From positions 8,544,515-8,608,514 of the forward strand of contig NZ_CP101750.1 in the NCBI RefSeq assembly GCF_026810505.1: a DNA stretch of 64,000 nt, written 5' to 3'. A program made the position numbers and the translations under genes. This DNA comes from Streptomyces sp. Je 1-369 (GTDB lineage Bacteria; Actinomycetota; Actinomycetes; Streptomycetales; Streptomycetaceae). Below, one piece after another: positions 59,918-64,000 of the stretch (position 1 is its first letter; every line of letters begins with the position of its first letter). The notes beneath the pieces were generated by a model. The model was not told the origin of the DNA and did no database searches. It was given only the letters and a program-made list of their open reading frames with translations.

Positions 59918-59984
59918 ATTTGCTTAAGCTACATCAGAATCATTACCTGTACTTAGGCAGCCAAAGATCCCTAACGTCGAAGCC
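59918..59984. promoter_or_regulatory. ArgP/LysE divergent promoter
   Basis: A 67-base A/T-rich spacer between divergent genes. GCTTAAGC at 59922-59929 is a perfect palindrome, and TTAGGC-like sequence precedes the LysE start. LysR activators bind such spacers to activate the exporter when basic amino acids are high. Confidence 0.5.
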
Positions 59985-60599
59985 ATGGGAACAGCACTGA
60001 CCGCCGCGGCTGCCGGATTCGGCACCGGACTCTCGCTCATCGTCGCCATCGGCTCACAGAACGCCTTCGTACTGCGCCAGGGCATCCGACGTCAGTCGGT
60101 GCTCAGCGTCGTCACCATCTGCGCGCTCTCCGACATGGTGCTCATCGCGGCGGGCGTGGCCGGAGTCGGCACGGTGGTCACGGCCTGGCCGCCCGCGCTG
60201 ACCCTCGTCGGCCTGATAGGCGGAGGCTTCCTCCTCTCGTACGCCGTACTCGCGGCCCGCCGCGCTCTGCGCCCCACCGCCATGACGGCCACGGGCGCGA
60301 CGGCCGGGTCACGGCGCGGCGCTGTGCTCGCCTGTCTGGCCATGACCTGGCTCAACCCGCACGTCTACCTCGACACCGTCCTCCTCCTCGGCTCCGTCGC
60401 CGCCGGCCACGACGCGCTGCGCTGGGCCTTCGGGGCGGGCGCGATGCTCGGCAGTGTCTGCTGGTTCGCCGCGCTCGGCTACGGCGCGCGGCTGCTCAGC
60501 GGCTTCTTCGCGCGGCCCGCCGCCTGGCGCGCGCTGGACTTCCTGATCGCCGCGACGATGACGGTCATGGGTCTGACGCTGGTCATCGGCGCGCTCTGA
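59985..60599 (+). CDS. LysE/ArgO-family amino acid exporter
   Basis: 204-residue membrane protein with five to six helices. The family signature GFGTGLSLIVAIGSQNAFVLRQGI (region about 11-34) is complete, as is CLAMTWLNPHVYLDTVLLLGS (region about 115-135). LysE-type proteins export lysine and arginine using the proton gradient. With the divergent ArgP/LysG regulator this is the classic pair. Its stop lies three bases from the convergent threonyl-tRNA synthetase stop. Confidence 0.93.
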   Translation: MGTALTAAAAGFGTGLSLIVAIGSQNAFVLRQGIRRQSVLSVVTICALSDMVLIAAGVAGVGTVVTAWPPALTLVGLIGGGFLLSYAVLAARRALRPTAMTATGATAGSRRGAVLACLAMTWLNPHVYLDTVLLLGSVAAGHDALRWAFGAGAMLGSVCWFAALGYGARLLSGFFARPAAWRALDFLIAATMTVMGLTLVIGAL

Positions 60600-60602
60600 C
60601 CT

Positions 60603-61853
60603 CTACTCGGTGTCCCACAGTTCGGTGCGGTGCGCCCCGACGAGGGCGTTGATGCGGGCGAGGGCGTCGGCGGCCGGCATCGGATCGACGCGCCGCCCGT
60701 CGCGCAGCCGGAGCGCGACCATGCCGTCGGCGTCCTCCTTGGCGCCGATGACGGCCTGGTAGGGCACGAGACGGGCGGCCCGCACGCGCGCGCCGAGACT
60801 GCCGAGCTCGGGACCGGCGAGTTCGGCCCGCAGACCGCGCTCCGCGCACCTCCGCAGCAGGTCGTCGGCGCCCGGCAGTTGGGCCTCGGACACCGGCAGG
60901 ACCACCAGCTGCACGGGCGCCAGCCAGGCGGGGAACGCGCCGCCGTGCCGCTCGATGAGATGGGCGACGGCTCTCTCGACGCTGCCGATGATGCTGCGGT
61001 GGACCATCACGGGGCGGTGCTTGGCGCCGTCCGCGCCGATGTAGTGCAGATCGAACCGCTCGGGCTGGTGGAAGTCGACCTGGACGGTGGAGAGGGTGGA
61101 CTCGCGGCCCGCCGCGTCCACGACCTGCACGTCGATCTTCGGGCCGTAGAACGCGGCCTCGCCCTCGACGGCGTCATAGGGCAGCCCGGAACCGTCGAGC
61201 ACCTCGGTGAGCAGGGCGGTGGACCGCCGCCACTTCTCGGGGTCGGCGACGTACTTGCCGCCGGGGCCCGGCAGGGACAGCCGGAAACGGGCGGGCCTGA
61301 TGCCGAGCGCGTCGTACGCCCGGCGGATCATCTCCAGTGCGGCGCGCGCCTCGTCGGCGGCCTGGTCCAGGGTGCAGAAGACGTGCGCGTCGTTGAGGTG
61401 GATGGCGCGGACCCGGTTCAACCCGCCGAGCACGCCGGAGAGCTCGGCGCGGTACATGCCCCCGGTCTCGGCCATGCGCAGCGGCAGCTCGCGGTAACTG
61501 CGGGAGCGGGAGCGGTACATCACCGCGTGGTGCGGGCACAGGCTCGGCCGCAGCACCACCTGCTCGCCGCCCACATCCATCGGCGGGAACATGTCGTCGC
61601 TGTAGTGCGACCAGTGCCCCGAGATCTCGTACAGCTCCCGCTTCCCGAGCACGGGCGAGTACACGTGCCGGTAGCCCGCACGCCGCTCGGCGTCGCGGAT
61701 GTACTCCTCCAGGGCGTGCCGCACGGCGGCCCCGTCCGGCAGCCAGTACGGCAGCCCCGCGCCGATCAGCGGATCGGTGCCGAACAGCCCGAGCTCGCGG
61801 CCGAGTTTGCGGTGGTCGTGGGCGGGGGCGTAATCGCTGGTGGCGTTCTTCAT
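60603..61853 (-). CDS. Threonyl-tRNA synthetase lacking TGS and editing domains
   Basis: 416 residues against about 650 for full ThrRS. Only the class II catalytic core and anticodon-binding domain are present; the N-terminal TGS and editing domains are missing, so mis-serylated tRNA cannot be cleared in cis. Zinc ligands are kept: Cys in RPSLCPHH, His in NDAHVFC, His in MVHRSIIGSVERA; the C-terminal HGTP domain reads APVQLVVLPV. It is probably the second, inducible ThrRS. GGAGACC precedes ATG 61853, and a threonine-codon leader with terminator lies upstream. Confidence 0.92.
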   Translation of the reverse strand: MKNATSDYAPAHDHRKLGRELGLFGTDPLIGAGLPYWLPDGAAVRHALEEYIRDAERRAGYRHVYSPVLGKRELYEISGHWSHYSDDMFPPMDVGGEQVVLRPSLCPHHAVMYRSRSRSYRELPLRMAETGGMYRAELSGVLGGLNRVRAIHLNDAHVFCTLDQAADEARAALEMIRRAYDALGIRPARFRLSLPGPGGKYVADPEKWRRSTALLTEVLDGSGLPYDAVEGEAAFYGPKIDVQVVDAAGRESTLSTVQVDFHQPERFDLHYIGADGAKHRPVMVHRSIIGSVERAVAHLIERHGGAFPAWLAPVQLVVLPVSEAQLPGADDLLRRCAERGLRAELAGPELGSLGARVRAARLVPYQAVIGAKEDADGMVALRLRDGRRVDPMPAADALARINALVGAHRTELWDTE

Positions 61854-61896
61854 GATGAGGGTCTCCTCGCGGACATGAGGCGAGTGACCGCAAGCC

Positions 61897-61926
61897 GAAG
61901 CCCCGGGGCACTCGCCCCGGGGCTTC
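61897..61926 (-). terminator. Attenuator hairpin upstream of ThrRS gene
   Basis: GAAGCCCCGGGGC at 61897-61909 and its complement at 61914-61926 form a perfect 13-bp stem with a 4-base loop. On the minus strand it lies after the leader-peptide stop and 43 bases before the ThrRS ATG. The loop region CACTCGCC (61909-61916) is exactly complementary to GGCGAGTG at 61879-61886, which would allow an alternative fold. Confidence 0.78.
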
Positions 61927-61940
61927 GAACTGAGACATGG

Positions 61941-61994
61941 TCAGCGCGCCGGGACACTCTCCGGCGTCGTCGTCATCGCAGCGCGCTTGTTCAT
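61941..61994 (-). CDS. Threonine leader peptide MNKRAAMTTTPESVPAR
   Basis: A 17-codon ORF with three consecutive ACG threonine codons (residues 8-10), ending 14 bases before a strong terminator hairpin upstream of thrS-like gene. This is the layout of ribosome-mediated attenuation: scarcity of charged tRNA-Thr stalls the ribosome at the triplet and prevents termination. A TGTTAC box (62005-62010) sits at -10 distance for a leaderless start at this ATG. Identification is by sight; no published homologue is claimed. Confidence 0.65.
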   Translation of the reverse strand: MNKRAAMTTTPESVPAR

Positions 61995-62067
61995 GTCGGG
62001 GACGGTAACAGAGGGGGGCCGTCACGGCACGGGTTTTTATGGGGGGCGGGGGCGCCCCTCACGCGCG

Positions 62068-63030
62068 CTACGGGTTCGTGTCCGCGAGGATCTCCGCCGT
62101 GTCGAAGAACGGGCGGCTCGGTCCCTCCGCGCCGTGGGCCAGGAGGTAGAGCGCCGTCGAGACGCGTTCGAGGTAGCCCCACTCCCAGACGGCCGTGGCG
62201 TCGGTCCCGCTTGCCTCGGCAATGAGCGCGCAGTAGCGGCGGGCCAGCCGGGGCGCGTCGCCGGACAGGAGCTCGGCACACCAGTCGCGCAGGACGACAC
62301 CGAGGTCGTACGCCGGGTCCGCGAGGAAGCCGTCGGGGTCGACGAAGGCGAAGCCGCTCTCCGCCCCCGCACGTGGCGCCCCCGCAGCGGGCAGCCTCAG
62401 CAGGTTGCCCGGGTGGGGGTCGCCGTGGACGACCACCGCCCGGGAAGGGCAGTGGGCGGCAGCGCGGCGCTCGGCGTACGTCATGGCGCGGTCGTAGGCA
62501 GCGATGGAGCACGGGCGGCCCAGGTCCCGCCACAACCGTTCGACGAGCACGGCGAGCCCCCTGGCCTTGCCTCCCTCGGCGGCTTCCACGAGCAGCTCGG
62601 GAGAGCGCGGCACCTGCCACGCCCGGCGCAGCGTCGCGCACAGGACGGCGATCCGGCGTTCGGGCGGGAAGGCGAGCTCCGACAGCGGCGTGCCGAGCTG
62701 CTCCATGAGCAGTGCGAACCGGTCGGCATCGTGGTCGAGTACGCGGACGTAGCCGCGGCCTCCGGAACGCAGGAGGGTGGTGATCTGCCCCGCGCTCCCG
62801 GGCTCGGGCAGTGCCAGCTTGAGGACCGCGTCCGTACCGTCCTCGGCGCGGGCCCGGGCCACGTACCCGCCCGCTCCCGCACGGAACGGCGGCCCGACCG
62901 TGACGGACCACCGGTGCTCGAGGTCGGCGATGAGCGCGGGCAGTCCCGCCAGCCACTCTTCACCGGCCGTTCCGAGCAGCTCGGCCCGGCGTCGCACGAC
63001 GGGCGACACCTCGATGCTCTCCTCGCGCAC
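62068..63030 (-). CDS. APH(6)-like aminoglycoside/hydroxyurea phosphotransferase
   Basis: 320-residue kinase of the streptomycin 6-kinase-like family (aminoglycoside/hydroxyurea resistance). The catalytic loop VVHGDPHPGNLLRL (about 197-210) and Mg-binding FVDPDGFLADPAYDLGVVLRD are canonical; ATP-binding VLKLALPEPGS is near residue 69. It would phosphorylate streptomycin-type drugs or hydroxyurea analogues, but in streptomycetes such genes are widespread without a linked pathway. GTG 63030 is the start. It is transcribed toward the ThrRS leader. Confidence 0.85.
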   Translation of the reverse strand: MREESIEVSPVVRRRAELLGTAGEEWLAGLPALIADLEHRWSVTVGPPFRAGAGGYVARARAEDGTDAVLKLALPEPGSAGQITTLLRSGGRGYVRVLDHDADRFALLMEQLGTPLSELAFPPERRIAVLCATLRRAWQVPRSPELLVEAAEGGKARGLAVLVERLWRDLGRPCSIAAYDRAMTYAERRAAAHCPSRAVVVHGDPHPGNLLRLPAAGAPRAGAESGFAFVDPDGFLADPAYDLGVVLRDWCAELLSGDAPRLARRYCALIAEASGTDATAVWEWGYLERVSTALYLLAHGAEGPSRPFFDTAEILADTNP

Positions 63031-63206
63031 ACCGTCACCTTAGGCCGCACCGGCCCCGGCGGCCCCTCGCGTGTGAAGGTCGTCACAAGCGCCCGTCTCA
63101 TGATCGGGGTCGGGTGCCATCGAGGTACGAGGTTCGCGTAAGGTCGCGGGTCGGCCGCCCACGGCCGACCAGTCGAACACCGTCCCCGAACAAGGAGCCG
63201 CAGGTC

Positions 63207-63380
63207 ATGCCGGCCAATGACGCCACCCAGGCGCCGATCTACCACACGCTCGTCCAGGAACACGGCGACGTCGTCGCCACGGCCCGCAAGGCTGCGGAGG
63301 AGACCCAGCAGACGGCCGAGGACCTGTTGGACTTCAGCACGCCCGCCCGCGCCGGTACGCCCGCCGCGCCCGCGTCCTAG
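63207..63380 (+). CDS. Small hypothetical protein, 57 aa
   Basis: Begins MPANDATQAPIYHTLVQEHG after an AAGGAG ribosome site and has one helical segment (VVATARKAAEETQQTAEDLLDF) and an Ala/Pro tail. No known domain, signal peptide or membrane helix. Codon bias fits a real gene. Function unknown; may be cotranscribed with the next small gene. Confidence 0.65.
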   Translation: MPANDATQAPIYHTLVQEHGDVVATARKAAEETQQTAEDLLDFSTPARAGTPAAPAS

Positions 63381-63465
63381 CGCGCGGGCACTCGGGGGCC
63401 CTCCCGCGGCCGGCCGCCCCGGCCGCCGTTCGCGTCGGCGCCGCCCTATCGGCCAGGATGGCGCG

Positions 63466-63753
63466 ATGGATTACGAGTTCTGGAAAGAGATCCACGAGCG
63501 CGGCGGCATCCCCGCGGTCAAGACCGCGCTGGAGGCGCTCCCCGACGACCTGCCGCCGCAGGACGCGGACGCCGCGACCGAGACGGCCCTGAAGGTCATC
63601 GAGGACGACATCGCCCGCATCAACGCGCGGGCGGACCGCGCCGAGGAGCGGGCCCGCAGGCTCGCCGAGCAGACCCGCGAGGTGAACGAGCAGCTCACCG
63701 AGCACGCCGCCCGCGGTGAGCAGGAGACGCCGCCCGGGAGCGCCGCGGAGTGA
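63466..63753 (+). CDS. Small coiled-coil protein, 95 aa
   Basis: MDYEFWKEIHERGGIPAVKTAL at the start is followed by a long charged helix (about residues 40-85, rich in E, R and A, e.g. ARADRAEERARRLAEQTREV) likely to form a coiled coil. No enzyme motif. AGGATGG precedes ATG 63466. A structural or regulatory role is possible; family not recognised. Confidence 0.7.
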   Translation: MDYEFWKEIHERGGIPAVKTALEALPDDLPPQDADAATETALKVIEDDIARINARADRAEERARRLAEQTREVNEQLTEHAARGEQETPPGSAAE

Positions 63754-63804
63754 GGCGCACGGGCGGCCGGGGCCGACGCGCGTGCGGACCGTGAGCACCG
63801 CCCG

Positions 63805-64000
63805 TCACGTACGAGCCATCAGCCGCACCATCGCCGTGTCGTACCGCGCCTGGAGCCCCGTGTCCGCCGACACCCGCAGCAGCGCACCGAGCGCGCGGAC
63901 CGCACCGTCGTCGTAGCCGGACGACTCCGCCTCGCGGGCCGCGCTCTCCAGCCGCCGGATGCCCTCGGCCTCGTCGCCCATGCCGAGCAGTGCCTCGCCG
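63805..64000 (-). CDS. C-terminal part of a TPR-like protein (5' end outside window)
   Basis: The last 64 codons of a minus-strand gene, reading GEALLGMGDEAEGIRRLESA through to VRLMART and a TGA at 63807-63805. The helical pattern resembles TPR or tetratricopeptide-type regulators. The rest is beyond position 64000, so the protein cannot be named. Confidence 0.6.
   Translation of the reverse strand, partial: GEALLGMGDEAEGIRRLESAAREAESSGYDDGAVRALGALLRVSADTGLQARYDTAMVRLMART

Noticed and set aside
1..64000. Mobile elements, CRISPR arrays, rRNA or tRNA genes, PKS/NRPS clusters
   Set aside because: I looked for transposase motifs, spaced identical repeats, tRNA cloverleaf 3' ends and modular enzyme motifs and found none that could be supported.

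Overview
The window is high-GC (strong G/C at third codon positions), densely coded actinobacterial chromosome. Streptomyces is the best fit: there is a consensus-like DasR (chitin/GlcNAc) box upstream of a lytic polysaccharide monooxygenase, a PP2C/STAS partner-switching module, a SigB-type sigma factor, MsiK-type sugar ABC genes without their own ATPase, and frequent GTG starts. I see no rRNA, tRNA, CRISPR array, transposase or phage gene.

Layout. 1-4.6 kb: partial DeoR repressor with divergent MFS transporter, a TGATG-coupled secreted/cytosolic pair, and a MurJ-family flippase preceded by a repeat-containing mini-ORF. 4.6-10.9 kb: beta-glucoside uptake and hydrolysis operon (binding protein, two permeases, GH1 enzyme) with a divergent ROK regulator. 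11-24.8 kb: ABC exporter, mycothiol-type DinB-like enzyme, FMN reductase, an unusual cytosolic FecB-like protein, DUF952, CGNR regulator, F420/PPOX protein, TPR protein, an HTH protein of unknown role, M13 peptidase, hydrolase, double-VOC protein and a SigB-type sigma factor. 25-34 kb: secreted metallophosphoesterase, FUSC membrane protein, peroxiredoxin, PadR regulator with a 20-bp palindrome, acyl-CoA dehydrogenase, lipoprotein, SDR. 34-38.3 kb: three-gene operon for L-pipecolate / 2-aminoadipate / 2-oxoadipate catabolism (FAD oxidase, HglS, ALDH7-type dehydrogenase). 38.5-51.3 kb: CPBP protease-like protein, XRE-TPR regulator, secreted M64 peptidase, APH-like kinase, GCS2-like ligase, RibD_C reductase, LacI repressor with divergent nucleoside hydrolase-MFS operon, LPMO and SMP-30 hydrolase.

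Two modules stand out. At 51.5-54.6 kb a translationally coupled operon encodes PAS-GAF-PP2C phosphatase, a B12-binding protein with the CarH-type W-x9-EH cap motif, and a STAS anti-anti-sigma protein: a probable cobalamin (light or B12) input into partner switching. At 58.5-54.6 kb (minus strand) four genes joined by 4-nt overlaps encode a BesD/HalD-like Fe(II)/2-oxoglutarate oxygenase, an APC amino-acid permease, an ornithine-carbamoyltransferase homologue with altered substrate motifs, and an SDR: a candidate undescribed pathway acting on a free amino acid. Next to it lie an ArgP/LysG regulator and a LysE exporter, then a short threonyl-tRNA synthetase with a leader peptide carrying three consecutive Thr codons and a strong terminator hairpin, which I read as an attenuator. 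The window closes with a streptomycin-6-kinase-like APH, two small proteins and a partial TPR-like gene.
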